Of a stretch of 38,727 bases of DNA, positions 23,243 to 30,149 are shown in pieces. The position numbers were made by a program, and so were the translations under genes. The stretch comes from Bacteroidaceae bacterium (GTDB lineage: Bacteria > Bacteroidota > Bacteroidia > Bacteroidales > Bacteroidaceae). The first letter of the stretch is position 1. Every line of letters begins with the position of its first letter. The DNA lies in contig JAILEU010000195.1 in assembly GCA_024697785.1 (NCBI GenBank), forward strand, positions 1 through 38,727, given 5' to 3'. Under the pieces are notes generated by a model. That model made no database searches and was not told the origin of the DNA. It saw nothing but the letters and a program-made list of their open reading frames with translations.

Positions 23243-23367
23243 GGTGGAAGGTGGAAGGTGTTTCTATATAGGCATACGAAAAGTTTCCGAGTTTTTCCTG
23301 TACAAGAAACACGTATAATTAGGAAACTTTTTTTATAATCCTATAGAACCACCTTCCACCTTCCACC
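23243..23367. repeat. Nested inverted repeat with heptamer (GGTGGAA) arms
   Basis: The gap 23139-23539 holds the tRNA terminator, this element and the repeat at 23458. The outer arms GGTGGAAGGTGGAAGGTG (23243-23260) and its exact complement (23350-23367) are 18 bp and are themselves tandem heptamers. Pairing continues inward imperfectly through CTATATAGG and CCTATAG. An inner 10-bp inverted repeat pairs AAAAGTTTCC (23279-23288) with GGAAACTTTT (23322-23331) and is followed by more T on the plus strand. On the minus strand the outer stem is followed by six T (complement of 23237-23242). It may terminate transcription from both sides, including tatD. Confidence 0.7.
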
Positions 23368-23457
23368 CGAACGCCCGGAAATACTCGAAAACACGCGTAA
23401 AAGTTCAGCAGATTGAAGGGCATGTCGTAAAAACGTAGGAGTAAAAATGAGTTTCAT

Positions 23458-23513
23458 GCGCTTGGAACTTACATTCCAAGCGCGTGGAATTGCAGATCCA
23501 AGCGCGTGGAATC
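23458..23513. repeat. Near-palindromic CCAAGCGCGTGGAAT repeats after tatD
   Basis: CCAAGCGCGTGGAAT starts at 23476 and again at 23498 (22-bp step). A degraded copy (CAGCGCGTGGAGTC, 23541-23554) covers the tatD stop codon. GCGCTTGGAA at 23458-23467 forms a 10-bp hairpin with TTCCAAGCGC at 23474-23483. Confidence 0.65.
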
Positions 23514-23539
23514 CGGACCCGGAAAAGGAAGTGGGCGTT

Positions 23540-24397
23540 TCAGCGCGTGGAGTCGAGGGTGGGGAAGATGCGGAGGGCGTTGGCGGTGGTGCGGGCGGCC
23601 ACGGCGTCGGGCGTCTGGTCGTAGATGTCGGCAAGACGGCGGACAACCTCGACGATGTAAGCCGGTTCGTTGCGGCGTCCGCGGAAGGGGACAGGGGCCA
23701 GGTAGGGGGCGTCGGTCTCGACGACGATGCGGTCGAGGGGGACGTTGTTGCGCAGCACGTCGGGCAGGGTGGATTTCTTGTAGGTGAGGGCGCCGCCGAT
23801 GCCGAGCATGAAGCCGGGGAAGGAGAGCAGCCGCTCGGCCTCGTCGGCCGTGCCGCCGAAGCAATGGAAGATGCCCGTCAGCGCCTCGGGGCGGAAGGAC
23901 TCCATAAGGGCATAGAGCTCGTCGAAGGCGGCACGCTGATGGATGACGACGGGCAGATGGTAGCGTGCGGCACATCGTAGCTGGCTCTCGAACGCCTTCA
24001 GCTGTTCGGCCTTGTAGGTGGCGTCCCAATAGAAGTCAAGGCCAATCTCGCCGATGCCGATGAAGCTTATAGACGAACGGAGTTCTTCTATGGACTGACA
24101 GTCTGACGGTCTGTTGGCATCTGTCAGCCTGAACTCTGAATCTCCATCTAACAGCTTTTCCATCTCTTCCAGCACGTCGGCATAGTCCTCACGGACGTCC
24201 TCGGGGTGGAGGCCGATGAGCGGGAAGCAGATGCCGGGCCAGGTCCGGCAGGTGGAGAGCATGGGGGCGATGGTGGAGGCGTTGATGCCCGGCAGCAGCA
24301 TGACGCGGACGCCAGCCGCCAGCGCGCGGCTGACCACGTCGGCGCGGTCGGCGTCGAACTCCTCCGTGTAGATGTGCGTATGGGTGTCGATGATCAT
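23540..24397 (-). CDS. tatD: TatD family metal-dependent hydrolase
   Basis: A 285-residue TIM-barrel nuclease of the TatD family, linked to 3'-5' exonuclease activity and DNA quality control. Metal ligands are visible: His6 and His8 in DTHTHIY, Glu in GEIGLDFYW, His in PVVIHQR, His in IFHCFGG and Asp in VVETDAPYL. Residues about 84-109 (DGDSEFRLTDANRPSD and on) form an extra stretch between ALL-type helix and GIGEIGLD that I do not expect in the family. The underlying DNA contains short repeats. The C-terminal codons lie in a degraded copy of the neighbouring repeat. It starts 2 bases after the polyprenyl synthetase stop, so the pair is an operon. Confidence 0.92.
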   Translation of the reverse strand: MIIDTHTHIYTEEFDADRADVVSRALAAGVRVMLLPGINASTIAPMLSTCRTWPGICFPLIGLHPEDVREDYADVLEEMEKLLDGDSEFRLTDANRPSDCQSIEELRSSISFIGIGEIGLDFYWDATYKAEQLKAFESQLRCAARYHLPVVIHQRAAFDELYALMESFRPEALTGIFHCFGGTADEAERLLSFPGFMLGIGGALTYKKSTLPDVLRNNVPLDRIVVETDAPYLAPVPFRGRRNEPAYIVEVVRRLADIYDQTPDAVAARTTANALRIFPTLDSTR

Positions 24398-24399
24398 CG

Positions 24400-25383
24400 T
24401 CAGACGGTGCGCTCCATCAGCGAACCGAAGTAGGCACGCAGGATGGCCTTGGCGTCATCGGGAGCGGAGACCTGGGCAAGATGGGTTTGGCCCTGACGAT
24501 AGAAGGCGTCTTCGCTGGTCCGGCAGATGGCGGGAAGGCCGAGGTCGGTGTAGAGCTTTGTGACGGTGGCAATCTTCGTCTCTGAGAAGAGCGGGTCGGT
24601 GTCGTTGGTGTTGAACCACCGCTGAAGTTCGCGCCGCTGGGCATCGTTCGCCAGCTGCATGGCCTTGACGTAGAGGAAGGTCTTCTTGTTGCAGAGGATG
24701 TCGCCGCCCACCTTCTTGCCGAAGGTCTTGGGGTCGCCATAGACGTCGAGGTAGTCGTCGTGCAACTGGAAGGCAAGACCCATCTGCTCGCCCGCCTTGT
24801 AGAGGTTGTCGGCGTCGGCTTCGGAGGCTCCGCCAAGCAGGGCGCCGAGCTTCATGCTGCAGCCGAGGAGGACGCTGGTCTTCAGGCGGATCATCTCGAC
24901 GTAGTCCGCCTCGGTGACGTCGTTGCGTTGTTCGAAGTCCATGTCGTATTGCTGCCCCTCGTCAATCTCGAGGGTGGTGGGGACGAAGGTGGCGAGCACG
25001 TCGCGAAGGTGGGACTGATCGACGTGGGTCATGTACTTCATGGCCAGCGAGAGCATGACGTCGCCCGAGAGGATGGCCGTGTTGTCGTTCCACTCGCGGT
25101 GGACGGTGGGTCTGCCGCGCCGTATGTCGGCCTTGTCCATGAGGTCGTCGTGCAGGAGGGTGAAGTTATGATAGACCTCGATGGCGCAGGCGGGGTCGAG
25201 GATGGCATCGACGTCGTCGCGGTAGAGGTTGTAGGCCATCAGCATGAGCACGGGGCGCAGGCGCTTGCCGCCCATCGAGAGCACATAACGAACGGGCAGG
25301 TAGAGGTTCTCGGGCTCGTGCAGGAAGTCGAGGTTTTCAAGATGGGTGTTGACTTTCTGAAGCAGTTGCTGGGAAGAAAACAT
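24400..25383 (-). CDS. Polyprenyl (trans-isoprenyl) diphosphate synthase
   Basis: A 327-residue prenyltransferase that condenses IPP with allylic diphosphates. The first Asp-rich motif is LLHDDLMDKADIRRGRPTVH and the second is AFQLHDDYLDVYGD. GGKRLRPVLMLMAYN at the N-terminal side is also typical. Product chain length (farnesyl, geranylgeranyl or longer) cannot be fixed by eye. Precursors depend on IspH, encoded about 3 kb away. The ATG at 25383 is preceded by the heptamer-rich spacer 25384-25575, and no consensus promoter was found there. Confidence 0.92.
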   Translation of the reverse strand: MFSSQQLLQKVNTHLENLDFLHEPENLYLPVRYVLSMGGKRLRPVLMLMAYNLYRDDVDAILDPACAIEVYHNFTLLHDDLMDKADIRRGRPTVHREWNDNTAILSGDVMLSLAMKYMTHVDQSHLRDVLATFVPTTLEIDEGQQYDMDFEQRNDVTEADYVEMIRLKTSVLLGCSMKLGALLGGASEADADNLYKAGEQMGLAFQLHDDYLDVYGDPKTFGKKVGGDILCNKKTFLYVKAMQLANDAQRRELQRWFNTNDTDPLFSETKIATVTKLYTDLGLPAICRTSEDAFYRQGQTHLAQVSAPDDAKAILRAYFGSLMERTV

Positions 25384-25388
25384 GTTTA

Positions 25389-25500
25389 GAATTAAAGAAT
25401 TAGGAATTAGAAATTAGGAATGAGGAATTAGGAATAAAAAAATGGGGGATTGGGGATTGGGGAATAGCAACGAAAAAAGGAATTAGGAATTAGGAACTGG
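25389..25500. repeat. Heptamer tandem arrays GAATTAG and GGGGATT
   Basis: GAATTAG-type units run at 25389-25395 and 25397-25438 (seven units with one extra base). GGGGATT, GGGGATT, GGGGAAT run at 25445-25465. GAATTAG, GAATTAG, GAACTGG run at 25480-25500. All have a 7-bp period. Confidence 0.8.
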
Positions 25501-25548
25501 CTGCATGTTAAGTGCCTGCCATATGTTTGATTCCTAATTCCTAATTCC
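25473..25548 (-). terminator. Heptamer-built hairpin, likely terminator of the TonB gene
   Basis: GGAATTAGGAATTAGGAA (25479-25496) and its exact 18-base complement (25531-25548) form a long hairpin with a 34-nt loop. Read on the minus strand it is followed at once by six T (25473-25478). It lies 28 bases after the TonB stop codon. The long loop and AT-rich stem make its efficiency uncertain. Confidence 0.6.
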
Positions 25549-25575
25549 TGAATGCTAATTAAGCGCGAAACTTTA

Positions 25576-26265
25576 TTAGTTGCTCAGTTTAAACTGGACG
25601 GGGAGGGTGAACTTCACGCGGACGGGTTTGCCACGCTGCTCGCCGGGCTTCCACTTCGGCATGGTCGAAACCACGCGGAGGGCTTCCTTGTCCAGATAGG
25701 GGTTGACGGGCTTGATGACCTCGGGGTCGACGATGGAGCCGTCCTTGTTGACGACGAACTGCACGACGACGCGGCCCTGAATGCCCTGCTCCTGACAGAT
25801 GGTCGGGTACTTGATGTTCTTCTTCAGGTACTGCAGCAGGGCCTGCGTGCCGCCGGGGAACTCAGGCATGTTCTCTACGACCTGGAAAATCTCCTGTTCC
25901 TCTTCGACCTCTTCCACCACAACGGGGACGTCGTCCGTCACTTCGACGAACACGGCCTGGTCTTCGTTAGAGACGAGGGTGGTCTCTTCGATTTCGGCAT
26001 CGTCCTCGACGATGTTGAGCACTTCGGCCTGCGTAACGGCCTGGGGAGGTGGCGGGACGGTCTTCTTCTCAGGCATGGTGATGGGGATAACTTCTTCTTC
26101 AAGAATAATGTCGCCTGCGTCGAGGATGTCGCCGTCGTACTTCTTCTCGTGCTGCGTCCACTCGAAGGCCACAAACAGGAGGGCAAAGACAGTCACCAAA
26201 CCCATCAGGACCCATGTTCCCTTCTTGTTTTCAAGATTGGCACTCTTTGATTTTTTTACTTCCAT
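25576..26265 (-). CDS. Energy transducer TonB family protein
   Basis: A 229-residue inner-membrane protein that couples proton-motive force to outer-membrane receptors. The start is taken at ATG 26265 (MEVKKSKSANLENKKG); the longer frame from 26304 would begin inside the promoter box. One membrane helix lies at about 18-34 (WVLMGLVTVFALLFVAF). A Pro-rich and acidic periplasmic linker follows (about 65-135). The C-terminal TonB domain (about 140-229) has QGRVVVQFVVNKDGSIVDP and MPKWKPGEQRGKPVRV. There is no ExbB or ExbD nearby, so it must use a motor encoded elsewhere. This type is abundant in Bacteroidetes. Confidence 0.93.
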   Translation of the reverse strand: MEVKKSKSANLENKKGTWVLMGLVTVFALLFVAFEWTQHEKKYDGDILDAGDIILEEEVIPITMPEKKTVPPPPQAVTQAEVLNIVEDDAEIEETTLVSNEDQAVFVEVTDDVPVVVEEVEEEQEIFQVVENMPEFPGGTQALLQYLKKNIKYPTICQEQGIQGRVVVQFVVNKDGSIVDPEVIKPVNPYLDKEALRVVSTMPKWKPGEQRGKPVRVKFTLPVQFKLSN

Positions 26266-26301
26266 AGTTGTATTTTTCTTTTTAGCTAATTTTCGTTGTG
26301 G

Positions 26302-26309
26302 CAAAAGTA
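26302..26309 (-). promoter_or_regulatory. Probable -7 box of the TonB gene
   Basis: On the minus strand TACTTTTG at 26302-26309, 37 bases before the chosen ATG. No convincing upstream TTTG box is seen. Confidence 0.45.
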
Positions 26310-26368
26310 ATACTTTTTTTTCGTTGGTCGCACACTAAAAAGGTTTTTTTTTCATAATTCGGGCTTTT

Positions 26369-26402
26369 TTTGTTTTTTTCGCATAAAAAAGCACTATCTT
26401 TA
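26369..26402 (+). promoter_or_regulatory. Probable promoter of porQ-cmk-ispH
   Basis: TTTG at 26369-26372, 22 bases, TATCTTTA at 26395-26402. It has one mismatch in the -7 box and a slightly long spacer. The region is bounded by T-rich runs. Confidence 0.5.
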
Positions 26403-26422
26403 CGGCCGAAAACAAAGAAAGA

Positions 26423-27397
26423 ATGATGAAACGTCCCCTCTTAACCCTCGTCTTTGTGTCGATGGTGCTGAGCGCCTCGGCTCAGAACAATTCGGTTTTC
26501 CAGTTCCTGCGTCTGCCGGTGTCGGCCCATGCTGCGGCGTTGGGCGGCGATAACGTCAGCGCAGCCGACGACGACCCCATGCTGGCTTACCACAACCCCG
26601 CGCTCCTCATCGGTATGGCGCCGGGCACGCTCGGCCTGCAGTATATGAGCTATATGGCAGGCAGCAACGTGGCGGGGGCCTCGTACAACTTCAATCCCTC
26701 CGACCGCTCGGCGCTGGCCTTCGGCGCTGAGTATCTGGGCTTCGGCACCATGCGGCGTACCGATGTGGAGGGCACCGACACGGGTACCTTCACGGCCAAG
26801 GATATGGCGCTGACCGGCACCTACAGCTACGCCCTCGGCGACATGTGGGCGGGCGGCGTAACCGCGCGGTTCATCTATTCCAACTACGACGTCGTCTATT
26901 CGCTGGCGCTGGGCGTGGACCTCGGCATCAACTACTATGATGCCGACACGGACTTCTCGTTCTCGCTCGTGGCCCGCCATCTGGGCGGACAGGTGAAGAC
27001 CTACGACGGCACGCACGAGCCGCTGCCTTTCAACCTCGTCGCCGGCTTCAGCAAGAGCCTGGCGCATGCTCCCGTGCGCTTCTCGCTCACGCTGCCCAAC
27101 CTGACCCGCTGGCGCGCCACCGACTTCTACGCCACCGACGCGCTCTCGACGAAACAGCTGCTGCTGCGCCACCTCATCGTCGGCGTGGATGTCTTCCCCA
27201 CCGAATCCACTTGGATTGCCCTCGGCTACAACGGCCAGCTCGGCAGCGAACTGGCCTCCACCTCCGGCTCCCGCTCGATGGCGGGATTTACGCTGGGTGC
27301 GGGCATCAACGTCAGCCGCGTCAAGCTGGGCGTGGCCTACGGACGCTACAACGTCGCCGCCAACTCGCTCTCCATGAACTTCGCGTATACACTTTAA
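26423..27397 (+). CDS. porQ: Type IX secretion-associated outer-membrane protein PorQ
   Basis: A 324-residue protein with a signal peptide (about 1-20, ending SASAQ) and a FadL-like beta-barrel with many short amphipathic strands. The N-terminal SVFQFLRLPVSAHAAALGG followed by DDDPMLAYHNPALL is the mark of the PorQ/PorV family, and the overall length fits PorQ. In Porphyromonas, PorQ belongs to the type IX secretion attachment machinery; in gut Bacteroidales it can occur without a full system. It is followed 39 bases later by cmk and then ispH, a grouping I recall from other Bacteroidales. Either of the two adjacent ATGs could be the start. Confidence 0.87.
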   Translation: MMKRPLLTLVFVSMVLSASAQNNSVFQFLRLPVSAHAAALGGDNVSAADDDPMLAYHNPALLIGMAPGTLGLQYMSYMAGSNVAGASYNFNPSDRSALAFGAEYLGFGTMRRTDVEGTDTGTFTAKDMALTGTYSYALGDMWAGGVTARFIYSNYDVVYSLALGVDLGINYYDADTDFSFSLVARHLGGQVKTYDGTHEPLPFNLVAGFSKSLAHAPVRFSLTLPNLTRWRATDFYATDALSTKQLLLRHLIVGVDVFPTESTWIALGYNGQLGSELASTSGSRSMAGFTLGAGINVSRVKLGVAYGRYNVAANSLSMNFAYTL

Positions 27398-27436
27398 AAT
27401 AAGGAATTAGAAAAAAAGAAATATAATCCGAATAAT

Positions 27437-28132
27437 ATGAAGAAAATCATTATTGCCATCGACGGGCACTCGTCGTGCGGAAAAAGCACGATGGCCAAAG
27501 ACCTCGCCTCGAAAATCGGTTACACCTACATCGACACCGGCGCCATGTATCGTGCCGTCACCTACTACGCCCTCCAGCACGGCCTCTTTGACGCCGACGG
27601 CGCCATCCGCCTGGCCGAGCTCGAAGCTGCCCTGCCCGACATCCACATCACCTTCCGCTTCAACGAAGAGACGCGCCGTCCCGATACCTATTTAAATAAT
27701 GAGTACATCGAGGATAAAATCCGGGGCATGGAGGTGTCGTCCCACGTCAGCCCCATAGCAGCCGTCGGCTTTGTCCGCTCGGCGCTGGTGGCGCAGCAGC
27801 AGGAGATGGGGCTCCAGAAGGGCATCGTCATGGACGGGCGCGACATCGGTACCGTCGTCTTTCCCGATGCCGAGCTGAAAGTGTTCGTCACAGCCAGCGC
27901 CGAGGTACGTGCCCAGCGCCGCTACGACGAGCTCGTCGCCAAAGGCCAGCCCGCCAGCTACGACGATATCCTGGCAAACGTCGTTGAGCGCGACCGCATC
28001 GACTCGTCGCGCGAGGTGGGTCCCCTCCGCCAGGCCGACGACGCCATCCTGCTCGACAATAGCCACCTCACCATCCCCCAGCAGAACGAATGGCTGATGC
28101 AGCAATACCTGCGCGTGGCATCAGAGGAATGA
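27437..28132 (+). CDS. cmk: Cytidylate kinase
   Basis: A 231-residue kinase that phosphorylates CMP and dCMP using ATP. The P-loop [19 protein letters not shown] opens the protein, followed by [16 protein letters not shown]. The inserted CMP-binding domain contains the [20 protein letters not shown] segment, and [20 protein letters not shown] is the strongest signature. The C-terminal [19 protein letters not shown] is the lid. ispH starts 18 bases after its stop. Confidence 0.96.
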   Translation: MKKIIIAIDGHSSCGKSTMAKDLASKIGYTYIDTGAMYRAVTYYALQHGLFDADGAIRLAELEAALPDIHITFRFNEETRRPDTYLNNEYIEDKIRGMEVSSHVSPIAAVGFVRSALVAQQQEMGLQKGIVMDGRDIGTVVFPDAELKVFVTASAEVRAQRRYDELVAKGQPASYDDILANVVERDRIDSSREVGPLRQADDAILLDNSHLTIPQQNEWLMQQYLRVASEE

Positions 28133-28150
28133 AAAAAGTGTTTTCCGCCT

Positions 28151-29002
28151 ATGACCGTAGAGATTGACGAAGGCAGCGGCTTCTGCTTTGGTGTCACCAC
28201 CGCCATCCGTAAGGCCGAAGAGGAACTCAGCAAGGGTGTCCCCCTCTATTCGCTGGGCGACATCGTCCACAACGGCGAGGAGTGCGAGCGTCTGCGCCGT
28301 CTCGGCCTCATCGCCATCGACCACGAGCAGTTCCGCCGGCTCCACAACGTGCGCGTGCTGCTTCGTGCCCACGGAGAGCCGCCCGAGACCTACGCCACGG
28401 CCCGCGAGAACAACATCGAACTCATCGATGCCACCTGCCCCGTGGTGCTCAACATCCAGAAGCGCATCAAGCGCGATGCCCAGGCTGACGACGGGGCGCA
28501 GATCGTCATCTTCGGCCAGAAAGGCCACGCCGAGGTGCTGGGCCTCGTGGGGCAGACGCGTGGCGCGGCCATCGTCATCGAGAGCGGCGACGAACTCGAC
28601 CGCATCGACTTCACCCGTCCCGTCCGTCTCTACTCGCAGACCACCAAGTCGCTCACCGAGTTCCGCCACCTCGTCGAGATCATCCAGGAGCGCATGGCCC
28701 CCGACGTGGCGTTCCACTATTCCGACACCATCTGCCGCCAGGTGGCCAACCGGCTGGAGAATATACGGCACTTCGCCGCTACGCACGACCTCGTCTTCTT
28801 CGTCTGCGGCAGCAAGAGCAGCAACGGCCGTGTGCTGCTCGAAGCCTGCCGCGCCGTCAACCCCAACACCCACCATGTGGAGGACGCCTCGCAGATTGAC
28901 CTCACCCTTATCACGCCTTCCGTCCACTCCATAGGCATCTGCGGCGCCACCTCAACCCCCGCCTGGCTGATGGAAGCCTGCCGCGACAAAATCCTCAGCT
29001 GA
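28151..29002 (+). CDS. ispH: 4-hydroxy-3-methylbut-2-enyl diphosphate reductase
   Basis: The last enzyme of the MEP isoprenoid pathway, an iron-sulphur protein that yields IPP and DMAPP. The three cluster cysteines are present at normal spacing: Cys12 (GFCFGV), Cys96 (DATCPVV) and Cys195 (SDTICRQVANR). Catalytic-site His40 (DIVHNGEE), His74 (RAHGEPP) and His126 (KGHAEVLG) are also there. The product feeds the polyprenyl synthetase encoded at 24400-25383. The 283-residue length is normal. A 21-bp tandem repeat follows 12 bases after the stop. Confidence 0.96.
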   Translation: MTVEIDEGSGFCFGVTTAIRKAEEELSKGVPLYSLGDIVHNGEECERLRRLGLIAIDHEQFRRLHNVRVLLRAHGEPPETYATARENNIELIDATCPVVLNIQKRIKRDAQADDGAQIVIFGQKGHAEVLGLVGQTRGAAIVIESGDELDRIDFTRPVRLYSQTTKSLTEFRHLVEIIQERMAPDVAFHYSDTICRQVANRLENIRHFAATHDLVFFVCGSKSSNGRVLLEACRAVNPNTHHVEDASQIDLTLITPSVHSIGICGATSTPAWLMEACRDKILS

Positions 29003-29014
29003 CCGGTAAAAAGC

Positions 29015-29119
29015 TAGTCCATTGGAATAATCTCTCAGCCCATTGGAATAGGAACACAGCCCAGTGGAATAATCAGTCAGTCCAGTGGAATGGGAACGCA
29101 GCCCAGTGGAATATTCGTA
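29015..29119. repeat. 21-bp tandem repeat, 5 copies
   Basis: Units begin at 29015, 29036, 29057, 29078 and 29099, each exactly 21 bases. The core CAGYCCAKTGGAAT is conserved and the last seven bases vary, alternating between an AATC type and a GGAAC type. It lies between ispH and the flavodoxin promoter. Confidence 0.88.
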
Positions 29120-29178
29120 ATGTCACAAAAGAAAAAAATTTTTTTCTCTTTGCTCTCGCTTAATCGCTTTTTTGTCAC

Positions 29179-29186
29179 TATTTTTG
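29179..29186 (+). promoter_or_regulatory. -7 box of the flavodoxin gene
   Basis: TATTTTTG at 29179-29186 fits TAnnTTTG and lies 26 bases before the ATG at 29213. The upstream box is unclear in a T-rich stretch. Confidence 0.5.
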
Positions 29187-29212
29187 CAGTCAAATATTTA
29201 ATTCAACGGATT

Positions 29213-30016
29213 ATGACAAAGATTTTATTATCGCTTGCTGCCGTAGCGCTGTTGGCTACCGGCTGCACAAAGAAATCGGAGAAGGCGTTAGTGCTCTATT
29301 ACTCCGAGACGGGTTCAACCGAGTCGGTGGCTCAGGAATTACAGAAGCAGCTGGGAGCCGACATAGAGAAAATTGAGGCTGTGGTGCCCTACTCGGGCAA
29401 CTTCCAGGAGACCATCGAGCGCAGTAGGCGCGAAATGCAGAACGGCGAGACGCCGGCCTTGAAGCCGCTGAAGTCGAAGCTCGCCAACTACGACGTCATC
29501 TTCGTCGGCTATCCCATCTGGTTCGGCACCTACGCTATGCCGATTGCCACGCTCGTGAAAGAGAACGACTTCGAGGGGAAGACCATCGTGCCGTTCTGCA
29601 CCTTCGGCAGCGGAGGCCTGAAGTCTTCCACCGAAGCCCTTCGGAAGGCTCTGCCCAAGGCAACGGTCAAGACCGGCTATGGCGTGAGGGCGGCGCGCGT
29701 GGCGGCTGCAGGAAAAGAACTCGACCGTTTCCTGAAGGAGAATGGCTATGTGGCGGGTACGGTAGAGCCGTTGCCCGACTACTCGGCCCAGCAGCCTGTG
29801 ACGGACGAGGAAGCGGCCATCTTCGATGCTGCCTGCTCGAACTATCAGTTCCCGCTGGGCACGCCCGTTACCGTGGGTAAGCGTTCGACGGCCGACGGTA
29901 CCGATTATAAGTTCACCGCCAAGAGTCAGGGCATGGATGGCACGGAATCGACGTCGACCATCTACGTAACCGTAGGGAAAGGCGCCAAGCCCGAGTTTAC
30001 CGAAGTGGTGCGGTAG
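29213..30016 (+). CDS. Lipoprotein flavodoxin-like protein
   Basis: A 267-residue protein. The start is ATG 29213; a longer frame from 29090 begins inside the 21-bp repeat and is rejected. Residues 1-18 are a lipoprotein signal with lipobox LATGC, so it should be anchored outside the inner membrane. Residues 25-180 are a flavodoxin fold: FMN phosphate loop YYSETGSTESVA, then FVGYPIWFGTYAMPIATLV and PFCTFGSGGLKSSTEAL. Residues about 195-267 (NYQFPLGTPVTVGKRSTADG to the end) form a small extra domain I cannot name. A role as an FMN-dependent quinone or thiol reductase in the envelope is inference. A strong hairpin terminator follows. Confidence 0.82.
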   Translation: MTKILLSLAAVALLATGCTKKSEKALVLYYSETGSTESVAQELQKQLGADIEKIEAVVPYSGNFQETIERSRREMQNGETPALKPLKSKLANYDVIFVGYPIWFGTYAMPIATLVKENDFEGKTIVPFCTFGSGGLKSSTEALRKALPKATVKTGYGVRAARVAAAGKELDRFLKENGYVAGTVEPLPDYSAQQPVTDEEAAIFDAACSNYQFPLGTPVTVGKRSTADGTDYKFTAKSQGMDGTESTSTIYVTVGKGAKPEFTEVVR

Positions 30017-30086
30017 GCGTGTGCTTGCGAGGCTACATGTGATTCCTTGCTTAACTTCAGGAAGTTAGTTTAGCCTAATTAAATAA

Positions 30087-30122
30087 AGTTGGGGTTTCCT
30101 AAAGCGATAGGAAACCCCAACT
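30087..30122. terminator. Bidirectional terminator between flavodoxin gene and pepD
   Basis: A perfect 14-bp stem: AGTTGGGGTTTCCT (30087-30100) with AGGAAACCCCAACT (30109-30122) and an 8-nt loop. T-rich tracts follow on both strands (GGTTTGTTTG on plus, TTATTTAATT on minus). The flanking genes converge. Confidence 0.82.
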
Positions 30123-30149
30123 GGTTTGTTTGGGCTTGGAAGGACGGGC

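Noticed and set aside
23139-23539. A possible integrated element or attachment site at the 3' end of tRNA-Asp
   Set aside because: No integrase is nearby and no duplicate of the tRNA 3' end was found in the window. The spacer holds only a terminator and repeats.
29090-29212. A longer start for the flavodoxin gene
   Set aside because: The extra codons lie in the 21-bp repeat and upstream of the -7 box. The ATG at 29213 gives a perfect lipoprotein signal.
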